Source of the DNA: JAIBJN01 sp963842305
Lineage (GTDB): Bacteria; Actinomycetota; Thermoleophilia; Gaiellales; Gaiellaceae
Direction: 5' to 3'
Assembly: GCA_963842305.1 (NCBI GenBank)
Contig: CAWJFW010000002.1
Location: 806,001 to 870,000 of the forward strand
Length of the DNA: 64,000 nt
In this document: one piece after another, positions 50,645 through 60,079 of the stretch
Layout of the letters: each line of letters begins with the position of its first letter
Numbering within the stretch: the stretch's first letter is position 1
Notes under the pieces: model-generated
The model's database searches: none
The model's input: the letters and a program-made list of their open reading frames with translations, nothing else
Told to the model about the DNA's origin: nothing
Position numbers and translations under genes: made by a program

Positions 50645-53407
50645 GTGGAGACGGCGGTCCACGTCGACGTGATCGGCCGCGAGGACGAGCTCGAGGCGCT
50701 GGATGCCTTTCTCGACTCGCTGCGGACCGGCCCGGGCTCACTCGTCCTGGCCGGAGACGCCGGCGTCGGCAAGACCACTCTGTGGCACGCGGGTGTGGAC
50801 GCGGCTCGGAGACTCGGCTATCGAGTTCTCGAGACTCGACCCTCCGAAGCCGAGGCGAGGCTCGCCTTCGCAGGCCTCGGCGATCTGCTCGACGACGGCT
50901 TGGACTCGCTGCTCGACGCGCTCGCGCCGCCCCAGGCTGACGCGCTTCGGGTCGCGCTCTTGCTCGAGCGACCGCATGGAGCACCGCCCGATGAGCGCGC
51001 GGTCGCCATTGCCGTCCTGAGCGCACTCCGCGAGCGCGCTGCGGATCGCCCGTTGCTCGTTGCCGTAGACGACGTTCAGTGGCTCGACTCCCCTTCAGCC
51101 GCCGTCCTCGCTTTCGCGTGGCGGCGGCTTCGAGAGGAGCCGGCTGGCCTCCTCGTCGCGCATCGCCTGGGGCATTCGGCACCCGCTGCGCTCGTCGAGC
51201 ACGAGGGGGCGCGTCCCCTGGAGGTTGCGCCCCTGAGCCTTGGCGCGATTCACGGTCTTCTGCAAGCGCGGCTCGGCCTCGGGCTCCCTCGGCCCACGCT
51301 GCGTCGACTCCACGACATGGCCGGCGGCAACCCGTTCTACGCGCTCGAGCTTGGTCGCGCGCTCCAGCGGAGCGGCGCAACGCCTGCCCCTGGAGAGCCG
51401 CTACCGGTCCCGCAGAACCTCGGCGAGCTCGTACGCGACCGGCTCGTCGTGCTGCCCGCGTCGACAAACGATGCGCTCGCTGTCGCGGCGGCGCTCTCGC
51501 AGCCGACTCTGACCCTTCTCCGGGACGCCGGCCACGAGGCGGAGGCGCTGCAGCCTGCCGCCGAGGCGCACGTCCTCGAGGTCTACGGCGACGTTCTCCG
51601 CTTCACGCACCCGCTGCTCGCCTCCGCGGCGTACGAGAACGTCGGCGCCATCGCACGACGGGAGCTCCACCGCCGACTTGCCGGCGTCGTCGACGACGAG
51701 GAGGAGCGGTCGCGCCACCTTGCGCTCGCCGTCGACTCGCCGGACGCGGATGTCGCGGCCGCCCTCGAGCGCGCTGCAGCACATGCTCGCGCTCGTGGAG
51801 CGAGCGCGGCCGCGGCGGAGCTCGGGGAGCAGGGATGCCGGCTGACGCCGCCGGATGCGCTCGCCGACATCCATCGCCGGACGGTCGGCGCCGCGCTCTA
51901 CTGCTTCGATGCCGGCGACCCCGGGCGAGCGATCGAGCTGCTGGAGGAGGCTCTGGCTGCCGCACCACCCGGGAGCGCGCGTGCGGAGGTGTTAGCGGCC
52001 CTCTCGCGGCTGCACCGGTTCGGAGGCGACCAGCCGCTTGCCGCAGAGCTGGCCCGGCAGGCGCTCGCAGAGGCCGGGCCGGATGACCGCGTGCGCGCCG
52101 AGGCCGCCCAGGGGCTCGCCGCAACGCTCTTCTACCTTCGCGAGGACCTCGCGGACGGTGTCGAGCTTGCCGCCCTCGCCGCGGAGTGCGCGGCGCGCTC
52201 GGACGAGCACGTCCTGCAGGTGGAGTCTCTCTGTCTCCAGGGGCTCCTGGAGTGCCTGGTCGGACGCCCGGAGGCGGCGGCGACGCTGCGAAGCGTGTCG
52301 GAGTTGGCGGGCCCGGCCGCCTACGGACGCGTGCTCTCGACGCCGAACTTCAACCAGGGCGTTTTCGCTCTCTGGACCGACGGTCCCGAGGCAGCCGAGC
52401 TCTTGCACGACACCCGTGAAGACGTCGTAGCCCGAGGCGACGAGGGCTCGGCCCCGATGGTCCTTGCGCAGCTCGCGCTGGCCGAGTACCTCGCCGGCCA
52501 CTGGGCCGAAGCGGCGCAGGTCGCCGAGGAAGCGTCCGAGCTCGCGCTGCAGACGGGCCAGCGGCCCATGCAGGCGTACTCGCTCGCCACGCGCGCTCTC
52601 GTGCGCGCTTCGGTCGGGCTCGAAGCCGAGGCGCGTGCCGACGCGCAGCAGGCACTCGAGTTCGCAGCGGAGCGCGGGATGGCGGCGGCCAGGCTCCACA
52701 GCGTCTGGGCGCTCGGCGTGCTCGAGCTCTCACTCGATCGGCCGGCCCAAACGGCGCAGCTGCTCGCGCCCGAGCGCGAGCGGCTCCTCGCAGCCGGAGT
52801 CGGCGAGCCGGGCACGATCCGCTTCGTCCCCGACGAGATCGAGGCGCTTGCCTCGCTCGGGCGAGCGGACGAGGCGCGGGCTCCGCTCGACTGGCTCGAG
52901 GCGCGAGGGAACGCCCTCGACCGACCTTCGGCGCTCGCGGCCGCTGCACGCTGCCGAGGTCTGCTGGCCGCCGCGAGCGGGGACAGCGACGCAGCGCTCA
53001 CCGAGTTCGAGGAGGCCCTCGTAGAGCACGCGCGGGTCGCAAGCCCGTTCGAGCGAGCGCGCACCCTTCTCGCCTTCGGGGCGACGCAGCGCCGCTCCAA
53101 GAAGAAGGCGGCAGCTCGTATGAGCCTCAGGGAGGCGCTTACGGTCTTCGAGGAGCTCGGCGCTGCCCTCTGGGCGGGGAAGGCGCGATCGGAGCTCGCC
53201 AGCATCGGCGGGCGCGCACCCTCTAGCGACGACCTCACCCCGGCGGAGGAGCGTGTCGCCGCGCTCGTGGCCGAGGGGCGGACTAACCGAGAGGTGGCCG
53301 CGCAGCTCTACGTGACCAATCGCACGGTCGAATACCACCTCACGCGGATCTACGGAAAGCTTGGCGTCCGTTCCCGCGCCGAGCTCGCACGCCGCTTCCA
53401 CGGTTAG
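50645..53407 (+). CDS. LuxR-family regulator with N-terminal ATPase (LAL type)
   Basis: About 920 residues. An N-terminal STAND/AAA ATPase (VIGREDELEALDAFL, Walker A AGDAGVGKTTL, Walker B LLVAVDDVQWLDSPS), a large helical TPR-like middle, and a C-terminal LuxR helix-turn-helix (LTPAEERVAALVAEGRTNREVAAQLYVTNRTVEYHLTRIYGKL). The start is not certain: GTG 50558, ATG 50594 or GTG 50645. I take the last because homologues begin just before the VIGRE strand. LAL regulators usually control nearby metabolic genes; the next two genes on this strand are candidates. Confidence 0.88.
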   Translation: METAVHVDVIGREDELEALDAFLDSLRTGPGSLVLAGDAGVGKTTLWHAGVDAARRLGYRVLETRPSEAEARLAFAGLGDLLDDGLDSLLDALAPPQADALRVALLLERPHGAPPDERAVAIAVLSALRERAADRPLLVAVDDVQWLDSPSAAVLAFAWRRLREEPAGLLVAHRLGHSAPAALVEHEGARPLEVAPLSLGAIHGLLQARLGLGLPRPTLRRLHDMAGGNPFYALELGRALQRSGATPAPGEPLPVPQNLGELVRDRLVVLPASTNDALAVAAALSQPTLTLLRDAGHEAEALQPAAEAHVLEVYGDVLRFTHPLLASAAYENVGAIARRELHRRLAGVVDDEEERSRHLALAVDSPDADVAAALERAAAHARARGASAAAAELGEQGCRLTPPDALADIHRRTVGAALYCFDAGDPGRAIELLEEALAAAPPGSARAEVLAALSRLHRFGGDQPLAAELARQALAEAGPDDRVRAEAAQGLAATLFYLREDLADGVELAALAAECAARSDEHVLQVESLCLQGLLECLVGRPEAAATLRSVSELAGPAAYGRVLSTPNFNQGVFALWTDGPEAAELLHDTREDVVARGDEGSAPMVLAQLALAEYLAGHWAEAAQVAEEASELALQTGQRPMQAYSLATRALVRASVGLEAEARADAQQALEFAAERGMAAARLHSVWALGVLELSLDRPAQTAQLLAPERERLLAAGVGEPGTIRFVPDEIEALASLGRADEARAPLDWLEARGNALDRPSALAAAARCRGLLAAASGDSDAALTEFEEALVEHARVASPFERARTLLAFGATQRRSKKKAAARMSLREALTVFEELGAALWAGKARSELASIGGRAPSSDDLTPAEERVAALVAEGRTNREVAAQLYVTNRTVEYHLTRIYGKLGVRSRAELARRFHG

Positions 53408-53468
53408 CCCGGCAAAGCCTGGGGGTTTCCGGGTTTCCTCGAGAGTTGCCCGCTCCTAGCCTCGGGAC

Positions 53469-53777
53469 ATGCCCCGCTACCTGGCCGAGCTCTACCTCCC
53501 GAGGACAGGCTCCAGCAGCCTGCAGGAGGTGGCAGTCAGGGCCCGCTCGGCGGCCGACGGGATGACGCGGGAGGGGACACCGGTTCGCTACCTGCGCGCC
53601 ATCTTTCTCGGCGACGACGAGGTGTGCTTTCACCTCTACGAGGCTGCCTCGCCAGAGCTGGTGCAGGAAGCCAGCCGTCGAGCGGCGATCCCCATCGAGC
53701 GGGTCACCGAGGCGCTGGACGTCGACCTGGACGCGGCGCCGAATCCGGAAGGAAGGAGCGAATCGTGCGACGCTTGA
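53469..53777 (+). CDS. DUF4242/SCO4226-like (nickel-binding type) protein
   Basis: A 102-aa ferredoxin-fold protein. PRYLAELYLPRTGSSSLQEV, TPVRYLRAIFLGDDEVCFHLYEA and PIERVTEALDV match DUF4242; a crystal structure of a Streptomyces member (SCO4226) binds nickel. This relation is from memory. Its 3' end overlaps the beta-propeller lipoprotein start by about 13 bp, so the two are co-expressed, downstream of the LuxR ATPase. Confidence 0.72.
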   Translation: MPRYLAELYLPRTGSSSLQEVAVRARSAADGMTREGTPVRYLRAIFLGDDEVCFHLYEAASPELVQEASRRAAIPIERVTEALDVDLDAAPNPEGRSESCDA

Positions 53778-54778
53778 CGACAAGAGCTCTCATCGTGGGC
53801 GCCTGCCTCGCGCTCGGAGCGATAACCGCAACGACGGGCTGCGGCGGGGGTGAGTCCGAGCCGGCCTCCCAGCAGGCGGAGAGCTCGGCCGCCACCACGG
53901 CCGCTGCCCAGCCGGCCGTCGAGGAACTCGCGGTCGAGGGGGCGCCGACGGCCGTGGCGCCCAACGAGGATGCTGTCTGGGTCGTTCTCGACCTGGGAAG
54001 CAGAGTCGCGCGGCTCGATCCAGAATCGGGGGAGATCGACGGTGAGCCGATCTCCGTTGGCAACGGCGCCGTCGGCGTCGTGGCCACGGAAGGCGACGTC
54101 TGGGTCGTCAGCAGATTCGACAACACCGTCACTCGCATCGACTCGAGCACGAACGAGATCGTGGGCAAGCCGATCGCCGTTGGAGCTCGTCCCATGGCCA
54201 TCGCGGCTGGGGCAGGCTCGGTGTGGACGTTCAACACGCAGGACGGCACGGTCACTCGGATCGACGCCAGAACGGGCAAGGTGCTCTCCACCTCTCCGCG
54301 CGTCGTCGGGCGCAGCGCCGGAAACGCGGACTACGCAGGGCTGGCCGTGGGCGACGGCTCCGTGTGGGTCGCCAGCCCGGCGGAGAGCACGGTCGTCCGA
54401 CTCGACACATCGTCCAACCGGCCGACGGGCGAGCCGATCGAGGTGGGAGCCGGCCCGACCAGCGTCGCCGTCGCCGACGGCGCGGCGTGGGTCACCAGCC
54501 TCGACAACGGCTCGGTCTCGCGCATCGACACAGGCACCGGGGAGGTCGTCAGCGAGCCGATCGCGCTCGGCGGCCAGCCGGTCGCCGTGGCGACAGGCGA
54601 GGGCGCCGTGTGGGTCACGGACCAGTCGGGGACGGTGACCGAGATCGATCCCGAGTCGAACGCACCCGCCGGAGAGCCGGTCGCCCTCGAAGGACGGCCG
54701 TTGAGCCTGGCGATCGGCCTCGGAGCCGTCTGGGTCGCGAACCCGATCAGCAACGCGGTCGCTCGGATTCCCCTCTGA
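53765..54778 (+). CDS. Beta-propeller lipoprotein (YncE/Vgb-like)
   Basis: About 337 residues from GTG 53765, with AAGGAG about 7 nt upstream. Lipoprotein signal: ALIVGACLALGAITATTGCGG (Cys near residue 25). The mature protein is a chain of six or so ~45-residue repeats of the form SVWVA...STVVRLD..TGEPIEVG..P, giving a seven-bladed-type propeller anchored outside the membrane. Proteins like this carry scaffold or streptogramin-lyase-like folds; an enzyme function is not evident because the Vgb catalytic residues are not identifiable here. Confidence 0.8.
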   Translation: MRRLTTRALIVGACLALGAITATTGCGGGESEPASQQAESSAATTAAAQPAVEELAVEGAPTAVAPNEDAVWVVLDLGSRVARLDPESGEIDGEPISVGNGAVGVVATEGDVWVVSRFDNTVTRIDSSTNEIVGKPIAVGARPMAIAAGAGSVWTFNTQDGTVTRIDARTGKVLSTSPRVVGRSAGNADYAGLAVGDGSVWVASPAESTVVRLDTSSNRPTGEPIEVGAGPTSVAVADGAAWVTSLDNGSVSRIDTGTGEVVSEPIALGGQPVAVATGEGAVWVTDQSGTVTEIDPESNAPAGEPVALEGRPLSLAIGLGAVWVANPISNAVARIPL

Positions 54779-54937
54779 CGGAACGATGAGGTAACCATGA
54801 GGCCGTCGGCAGCGGGGCCGGCGGCCTCGAAGGGGACGGGACGGCAACCCGGGCCCGATCGCGCGACGAAGAAAGCCGTCGCCGCGGCGGCTCAATAGCA
54901 TGAGAGTCGTCCCCACCAGATCGTAGAGGAGAAAAGA

Positions 54938-55429
54938 ATGGCTGAGAGGAAGCCTGCAAAGAAAGGAACCCAGAGGTCCGCCAAGAGCACCACCGCGATC
55001 GGGAAGAAGTCCAAGGGATTCACGGCCGACGAACGAGCTGCGATGAAGGAGCGCGCCCGGGAGCTGAAGGCGGAAGCGCGCCGCGGCGCGGACAGGGCGG
55101 AGGGGGAAAGCGCCGTGCTCGCGAAGATCGCCGAGATGCAGCGATCGGATCGCGCCATGGCCAAGCGGCTCCATGCGATCGTCAAAGCCAGCGCGCCGGC
55201 CCTTTCACCGAAAACCTGGTACGGGATGCCGGCGTATGCCAAGGACGGCAAGGTCGTCTGCTTCTTTCAAAGCGCGGAGAAATTCAAGTCCAGGTACGCG
55301 ACGGTCGGCTTCAGCGACGAGGCGAACCTCGACGAAGGCGCCATGTGGCCGACTTCCTTCGCGCTGAAGGAGTTGACCGCCGGCGAAGAGGCAAGGATCG
55401 GCAAGCTCGTGAAGAAAGCGGTGAGCTGA
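54938..55429 (+). CDS. DUF1801/YdhG-like protein
   Basis: A 163-aa protein with a lysine-rich N-terminal extension (~40 residues, KKGTQRSAKSTTAIGKKSKG) and a compact domain containing SAPALSPKTWYGMPAYAKDGKVVCFFQSAEKFKSRYATVGFSD, the DUF1801 core. The family is poorly understood; members sit in iron- or stress-related contexts. The basic tail suggests nucleic-acid or envelope contact. No neighbour clarifies its role. Confidence 0.75.
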   Translation: MAERKPAKKGTQRSAKSTTAIGKKSKGFTADERAAMKERARELKAEARRGADRAEGESAVLAKIAEMQRSDRAMAKRLHAIVKASAPALSPKTWYGMPAYAKDGKVVCFFQSAEKFKSRYATVGFSDEANLDEGAMWPTSFALKELTAGEEARIGKLVKKAVS

Positions 55430-55517
55430 GGACCAAGCCGGCCTTGACGCCGCTCGGCCGATGGTGACACTTAGATGAGGCGTCTCGCCTGCGGCAACTC
55501 GCGAGCGCACTGCGGCC

Positions 55518-55733
55518 TTGTACGTCTTCGTCAGCGACCATTCCGCCTTGCAGAGCCTCCAGGAACACCTGAGGCGGGCTGACTGCGTCGCGGAAGAAGC
55601 GCGGGCCCACGAGTTGGAGGTCTACGTCCCGTCAGCACCGAACGATCGTCAGGCGCGACGGGAACTCGAGGTCTATGTGGCGGTTTGGCAGGCGAGCCAC
55701 GCAGGGGTCGAGGCCTACGTCGTCGATCGCTAG
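55518..55733 (+). CDS. Small conserved-looking protein, hypothetical
   Basis: A 71-aa protein from TTG 55518: YVFVSDHSALQSLQEHLRRADCVAEEARAHELEVYVPSAPNDRQARRELEVYVAVWQA and a VVDR tail. The alternation of hydrophobic and charged residues suggests a real alpha/beta fold, and I have seen similar small proteins in actinobacteria, though I cannot name a family. No membrane segment. Confidence 0.45.
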   Translation: MYVFVSDHSALQSLQEHLRRADCVAEEARAHELEVYVPSAPNDRQARRELEVYVAVWQASHAGVEAYVVDR

Positions 55734-55758
55734 CTGCGACGATGCGCTTCGATGAGGC

Positions 55759-55953
55759 TTGCCTGCGGTATTTGGTGGGGGTACTTGGCAGCACCTACTG
55801 TGGGCTGGGAAAGCCGACGAGTACGGTCTTGTTGTGGAGCCTGAGCCATCGAACGAAAACCTCGAGGATGCGCTCGCGGACCTTCGGGAGCGGGTCGAGG
55901 AGATCCTCGAAGAAGTCAGAGAGCCAGACGACGGGCTAGAGCCCATCGACTAG
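55759..55953 (+). CDS. Possible small acidic protein
   Basis: A 64-aa reading (WQHLLWAGKADEYGLVVEPEPSNENLEDALADLRERVEEILEEV and an acidic tail) that looks like a protein with a C-terminal acidic helix. There is no ribosome site to support it. It follows the previous small gene at once in a region of loose coding. Confidence 0.3.
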   Translation: MPAVFGGGTWQHLLWAGKADEYGLVVEPEPSNENLEDALADLRERVEEILEEVREPDDGLEPID

Positions 55954-56251
55954 GCCCGAGTCATGGGTCACGGGAGTCGGCGGGCGCCGGGGTCCAATCA
56001 CAACGGGAAGCTGCGGCTGCTGCCCAGGAGCTTGGATGAGGCGAAGGAGCTCGGGCCGGCCGGGGTCCATCCGTATCAGGAAAGCTCTTCCCGGCATGGG
56101 GCATAGATGGGGTAATGCGAGTCGCTACGCCCAGCGGTGCGCCGATATAGAGAGCAGCGACCGGGGCACGAACACAGCTTCGAGCCGAGCGGGGGATGGC
56201 ACGGGTGGAAGACCCGACCGCACCCCTTCCGTCTGGGTCGGAAGGGGACGG
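55954..56251. other. Intergenic stretch without a supported gene
   Basis: About 300 bp between the small proteins and the lipoprotein's stop. Nothing in either strand resembles a protein family or an RNA gene that I can name. Confidence 0.35.
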
Positions 56252-56878
56252 CTAGGGACTTGTTGCTGGGCACGGCCGATCGCCCGTGCCGAGCCCGAGG
56301 GCGAGCTGTAGCGGGCTCGCCTGCCCGTCGACCCAGACCTCGAGCGAGGCACAGTGCGCCCCGCGCACGAAGAAGCCGCCGTTGAACTGGGTCTCATTCG
56401 GATCCGGGTAGGGCTGTCCGGGTGCCCACTCCTCGCCCTGCGCACACGCGCTGAACCGGACGGAGGAGGTTCCGTCGGACAGGCGCAGGGGACGGTTGGG
56501 TCCCCATCCGCCGCCGGAGTCGTAAAGCAGCGAGAGGCGCTGCCGCTCGCCCTCCGGGACGACGACGGTCACGGTCTCGCCGGTCTTGACCAACGCGAGG
56601 ACCTTCAGGTCCCCCGACGGCTCGAGCGCCCTTCGCCGCTCGTCCCCAGCGACCAGGGTAAGCGGCCCCGCGGTAACAGCGCCCTTCTGTTGGGGGTCCT
56701 CGCCGAAGACCGCCGTCCGACAGCGGCGGACCGTCTCCGCGCGCGGGGGTGTCGGCGGGCCGGCGGGACGGGAGTCGGCGGCGGACGGTTTCGCGGCATC
56801 CTGCTCGCAGGCGGCGAGCGCCACTCCGGCGGCAAGCGCCACCAGGCCAAGCGTAAGGCGACCGGCAACACACCTCAT
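56252..56878 (-). CDS. Lipoprotein of unknown function
   Basis: A 208-aa lipoprotein from ATG 56878. Signal RCVAGRLTLGLVALAAGVALAACEQD, lipobox LAAC with Cys around residue 24. Then a Pro/Ala-rich spacer and a C-terminal domain (~residues 80-205) with VTAGPLTLVAGDERRRAL and WAPGQPYPDPNETQFNGGFFVRG. The mature domain has two cysteines near residue 160 (SACAQGEEW and RGAHCASLEV) that could pair. No family known. Confidence 0.6.
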   Translation of the reverse strand: MRCVAGRLTLGLVALAAGVALAACEQDAAKPSAADSRPAGPPTPPRAETVRRCRTAVFGEDPQQKGAVTAGPLTLVAGDERRRALEPSGDLKVLALVKTGETVTVVVPEGERQRLSLLYDSGGGWGPNRPLRLSDGTSSVRFSACAQGEEWAPGQPYPDPNETQFNGGFFVRGAHCASLEVWVDGQASPLQLALGLGTGDRPCPATSP

Positions 56879-57007
56879 GCGAGAGATATACGAGCACGGC
56901 GGAATCCTCAGGTCCACAGGGGGCGCAGCCTTCGTCCCCTCGAAAACACTCCACAGGCCACCCGGTGGTAGCACCGAACTTCCGTGCCGACGGTGTCGCC
57001 GGCGGGC

Positions 57008-57652
57008 TCACCGCACGACGCGGTACTTGAGGTGCGTCACGCTCGGCGACTCGACCACCCGCACGGTCTCGACCTGAACGTCGTCGGGCCCGAGGTCCGC
57101 AAAGAGGGGTGTCCCGCCGCCGAGGAGGACCGGCGCGACGTGGAGCTGGAACTCGTCGACTAGGCCCGCCCGGAGGGCCTGCTGGATGACGCTGGCACCG
57201 CCGGCGAGCAGCACGTCCCCATCCCCGGCCGCCTGCTGCGCCTGCGCGACCGCCGCCTCGACGCCCTCGGTGACGAAGTGGAAGGTCGTGCCGCCCTCGC
57301 GCGGCAGCGGCGCGCGCGTGTGATGCGTGACGACGAACACCGGCGCGTGGAAGGGTGGCTCCTCGCCCCACCAGCCGCTCCAGGGCTCGTCGCCCCAGGG
57401 CCCGTTTCCCCCGCCGAACATGCCACGGCCCATGACGTAGGCGCCGATCCCGTCGATCGACTCCGCCATGATCTCGCTGTCGGCGTTGACTTCGCCGCCT
57501 GCCAGCCCGTGCTGCTCCCGCCAGATCGAGAGCTGCACGGCCCACTCGTGGAGCTGCTCGCCGCCGGCGCCAAGCGGCTGCTCGAGGTCTGGATCGGGTC
57601 CGGCGATGTATCCGTCCAGGGACGTCGAGATGTCGAACTTCACCTGGGTCAT
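57008..57652 (-). CDS. Dihydrofolate-reductase-like (RibD C-terminal) protein
   Basis: A 214-aa protein. KFDISTSLDGYIAGPDPD at the start, GIGAYVMGRGMFGGG, VFVVTHHTRAPL and DGDVLLAGGASVIQQALRAGLVDEFQLHVAPVLLGGG show the RibD-C/DHFR fold. It likely binds NADPH and a pteridine- or pyrimidine-like substrate; many actinobacterial relatives have no proven reaction. The next gene on the strand starts about 170 bp away. Confidence 0.83.
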   Translation of the reverse strand: MTQVKFDISTSLDGYIAGPDPDLEQPLGAGGEQLHEWAVQLSIWREQHGLAGGEVNADSEIMAESIDGIGAYVMGRGMFGGGNGPWGDEPWSGWWGEEPPFHAPVFVVTHHTRAPLPREGGTTFHFVTEGVEAAVAQAQQAAGDGDVLLAGGASVIQQALRAGLVDEFQLHVAPVLLGGGTPLFADLGPDDVQVETVRVVESPSVTHLKYRVVR

Positions 57653-57823
57653 GGGCCCTCCCGGGATCGTGGGTACGCGGATAATGCTTAGGTTCGGTCG
57701 CGACCGCGAACTTCATCGCGTCCTGGACGAGTTGGACGATCAGCCCAAAGTCGGAGACGCGTCGCCCATGACCCGCGCTCCTTCCTTGAAGAGCGGGGAA
57801 ATTTAAAGGCCTGATCGGCGTCC

Positions 57824-58750
57824 TCACTCAACGAGCCGGCTCGCGGAGGTGTTGCGCTGCCTTTTCGCCAGAGCCTCGCGTGCGGCTTCATCGAATGGCG
57901 TCAGATGGAAGGGCACGAGCGCACGGATGAGCTCGTCCCTTGCGACCGTCGGGTTCCGGAGGCCTTCGACGAGCGGCCGGGCCACATCTGCCCGCGCCGG
58001 CGTGACGAGCTCGATCCAGAGGGCCGAGAGCCACGGCGTCAGAAGCGGCACCTCGACCAGGCGGGGTGAGCGGCCCTTGATCTGCCCGACCCGTCTGATC
58101 ATGTCGGCGTAGCTCATGACCTCGGGCCCGCCAACGTCGTAGGTCTGTCCTAACGCATCCTCGTTTCCGCACACGCCGGCGAGATAGCGGACGACATCGA
58201 CGAGCGCGATCGGCTGCGTCGGCGTCTTGGCCCAGCGCGGGAGGATCATCGCCGGCAGGCGGTCGACGAGCGCCGCGATCGTCTCGAACGCCGCGCTGCC
58301 CTTGCCGACCACCATGCCCGCTCGAAGCGTGGCTCATGGCCACGGAGCCGGCGGCCAGTCGTTGCTCCGTCTCCCGGCTGGGCGCCCGCGCAGGTGCGGC
58401 GAGAGGTCATCCGCGTCGTCGCCGAGCCCGCCGAGGTAGACGATCTGGCGAAGCCCAGCCTTCTCGGCTGCCCGGGCGAACCCGTCTGCGCTGCGCCGCT
58501 CTCGTTCCTCGAATCCCGCCTTGCCGAGCGAGTGCACGAGGTAGTACGCAGCCTCGGCGCCCGCCATTGCCCGGGCGACGCTTTGCTCGTCGTTCACGTC
58601 GGCGCGCACCCAGCGCACGCCGTGCTCGTCCAGCAATTCTCCCTCGGGCGAGCGCGAGACCGCCGTGATGTCGTGGTCGCGGGTGAGCACGGTGACGAGC
58701 GCGGCTCCGATCGCTCCCGTTGCGCCGAAGACGACTACGTTGATACCCAC
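57824..58750 (-). pseudogene. NAD(P)-binding (NmrA/DUF2867-like) protein, two frameshifts
   Basis: About 307 residues in three frames. The N-terminal frame, from GTG 58750, has INVVVFGATGAIGAALVTVLTRD and KAGLRQIVYLGGLGDDAD. Shifts near 58378 and 58330 are needed to reach LRAGMVVGKGSAAFETI and the C-terminal ALVDVVRYLAGVCGNEDALGQTYDVGGPEVMSYADMI. Family members are atypical SDRs, often with a DUF2867 C-terminus; the substrate is unknown. Both breaks fall where a single base restores the known pattern, so a read error is likely. Confidence 0.65.
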
Positions 58751-59100
58751 TCGCCGGGAACCAGGGCGCGGAAGTAGCGCTTCGAGACGGCCTGGTGGAG
58801 GCGGCGCTGCACCTGCTCGTTGAGCTGGACGCACCGAAGATCGCTCGTGGCATTTTCGACCGAGTCTGACAGGCGGCGGCTGAGGCCCTGAAAAGTAGAT
58901 CGCGGTGGAACCTCGCGCCCTGTCGTAAGCCCGCAGGTTTACGAGTGCGCCTGGCGGGAACGATTGGCCTCGGTGTCAGGCTCCCCTTAGCGGCTCTGGG
59001 CAGCCTGACGCCGTCAGTCGGGTTTGGCGACAAACCGACGCAGGCCGAGCTCGCCTTCCCAGGGCGGTGCCGGGACAAGCGACAAGGGAAGGAGGAAGAC
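58751..59100. other. Intergenic stretch
   Basis: About 350 bp with no recognised gene, lying between the NAD(P)-binding gene start and the microprotein. A strong GGAAGGAGGAAGAC ribosome site ends at 59100 and belongs to the tiny gene that follows. Confidence 0.35.
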
Positions 59101-59169
59101 GTGTACATCGGCATCGGGACCGTGTTGGCGATCATCGTGATCATTCTGTTGCTCATCTGGATCTTCTGA
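59101..59169 (+). CDS. 22-aa single-helix membrane microprotein
   Basis: Starts at GTG 59101 directly after GGAAGGAGGAAGAC, an unusually strong ribosome site (AAGGAGG about 6 nt before). The whole protein is one hydrophobic segment (GIGTVLAIIVIILLLIWIF). Small membrane peptides like this are easily missed by annotation. Its position just upstream of the PRC-barrel gene suggests shared expression. Confidence 0.5.
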   Translation: MYIGIGTVLAIIVIILLLIWIF

Positions 59170-59194
59170 GGAAAAGGAAAGGGGTCTTTTGCAC

Positions 59195-59569
59195 ATGACT
59201 GGTTCTGACATCTGGACTTACAGGGAGCAGGGAGCCTCCGTGGCCGACGTCGGCCGCTCCATGGACGTGGCCGGCTACAGCGTCGAGGCTCTCGACGGCG
59301 GCATCGGAAAGGTCGACGAAGCCACGTATGACGTCGGGTCGAGCTACATCGTCGTCGATACCGGACCGTGGATCTTCGGCAAGAAAGTGCTTCTTCCGGC
59401 TGGAGTCATCGATCGGATCGACTTGGAGGACGAGACCATCCTCGTCAGGCGCACGAATGACCAGATCAAGGACGCGCCCGAACTGAACGAGTCGAGCTAC
59501 CGCGACGAGGCTTACCGCTCGGAAGTGGGGACCTATGACGGGCCGGGAGGTCGCGGGTTCAACGAATAG
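59195..59569 (+). CDS. PRC-barrel domain protein
   Basis: A 124-aa protein from ATG 59195 (GGAAAAGGAAAGGGG upstream). SVEALDGGIGKVDEATYDVGSSYIVVDTGPWIFGKKVLLPAGVIDRIDLED is a complete PRC-barrel; the C-terminus is a disordered acidic/Gly-rich tail. In actinobacteria such proteins often pair with stress-related and microbial-surface genes. It is followed by a perfect 17-bp hairpin at 59639. Confidence 0.72.
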   Translation: MTGSDIWTYREQGASVADVGRSMDVAGYSVEALDGGIGKVDEATYDVGSSYIVVDTGPWIFGKKVLLPAGVIDRIDLEDETILVRRTNDQIKDAPELNESSYRDEAYRSEVGTYDGPGGRGFNE

Positions 59570-59638
59570 ACACGCGAGTCGCCGGGCTCTGTCGCGAAGG
59601 AAAATGGCAAGGCCACGTGACCTCGCAGACCCAGGTTG

Positions 59639-59679
59639 ACACCCCCGTACTGGGTTTCAGACACCCAGTACGGGGGTGT
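59639..59679 (+). terminator. Perfect 17-bp stem, 7-nt loop hairpin
   Basis: Left arm 59639-59655 ACACCCCCGTACTGGGT, loop TTCAGAC, right arm 59663-59679 its exact complement. GC-rich and very stable, it sits ~70 bp after the PRC-barrel stop and ~40 bp before the next start. There is no U-tract, so it may be a terminator without T-run (common in actinobacteria), a protein-binding palindrome or an mRNA-stabilising stem. Confidence 0.5.
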
Positions 59680-59718
59680 GGATCCGAGGAAGGCATCGAA
59701 ACGGAAGGACTGCACCAA

Positions 59719-60079
59719 ATGGCCGATATCCGCAAATTCTCTGATCAGGTAATCGATCTCGCAGAGCGGCTCGCGAACGTGGCGGACGCCGCGCAGGGGA
59801 AGGACACGAAAACGACGGGGCTTAGGGCGCGCTGGCTGCTTCTTCCGGCTGCTGGGGCCGGGGACGTACGCCCTAACGATGAGCGGCGCGTTCACGCGCC
59901 AGGCCAAGACAGTTGTCAATGAGGCGAAGACACGGGCGTCAGACTTGCCTGATGAAGCCCGTCGATCCAGGCAGGAGGCCGATGTCGACGGGCTCAGCGA
60001 ACGGGCCAAGCAAGCGTTCGAACTCGAGAAGCACCACCAACCGAAGTCAGGGTCAGCGTCGCCGCAAGGCGAGCGCTAG
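59719..60079 (+). CDS. Small helical protein, frameshifted
   Basis: About 119 residues: ADIRKFSDQVIDLAERLANVADAAQG, then after a frame change at the GGGG run 59860-59863, YALTMSGAFTRQAKTVVNEAKTRASDLPDEA and GLSERAKQAFELEKHHQP. Helical and charged, with a short hydrophobic patch (RWLLLPAAGAG) in the middle that could be a membrane segment. No family recognised. Its 3' end overlaps a minus-strand small gene by 27 bp. Confidence 0.45.
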
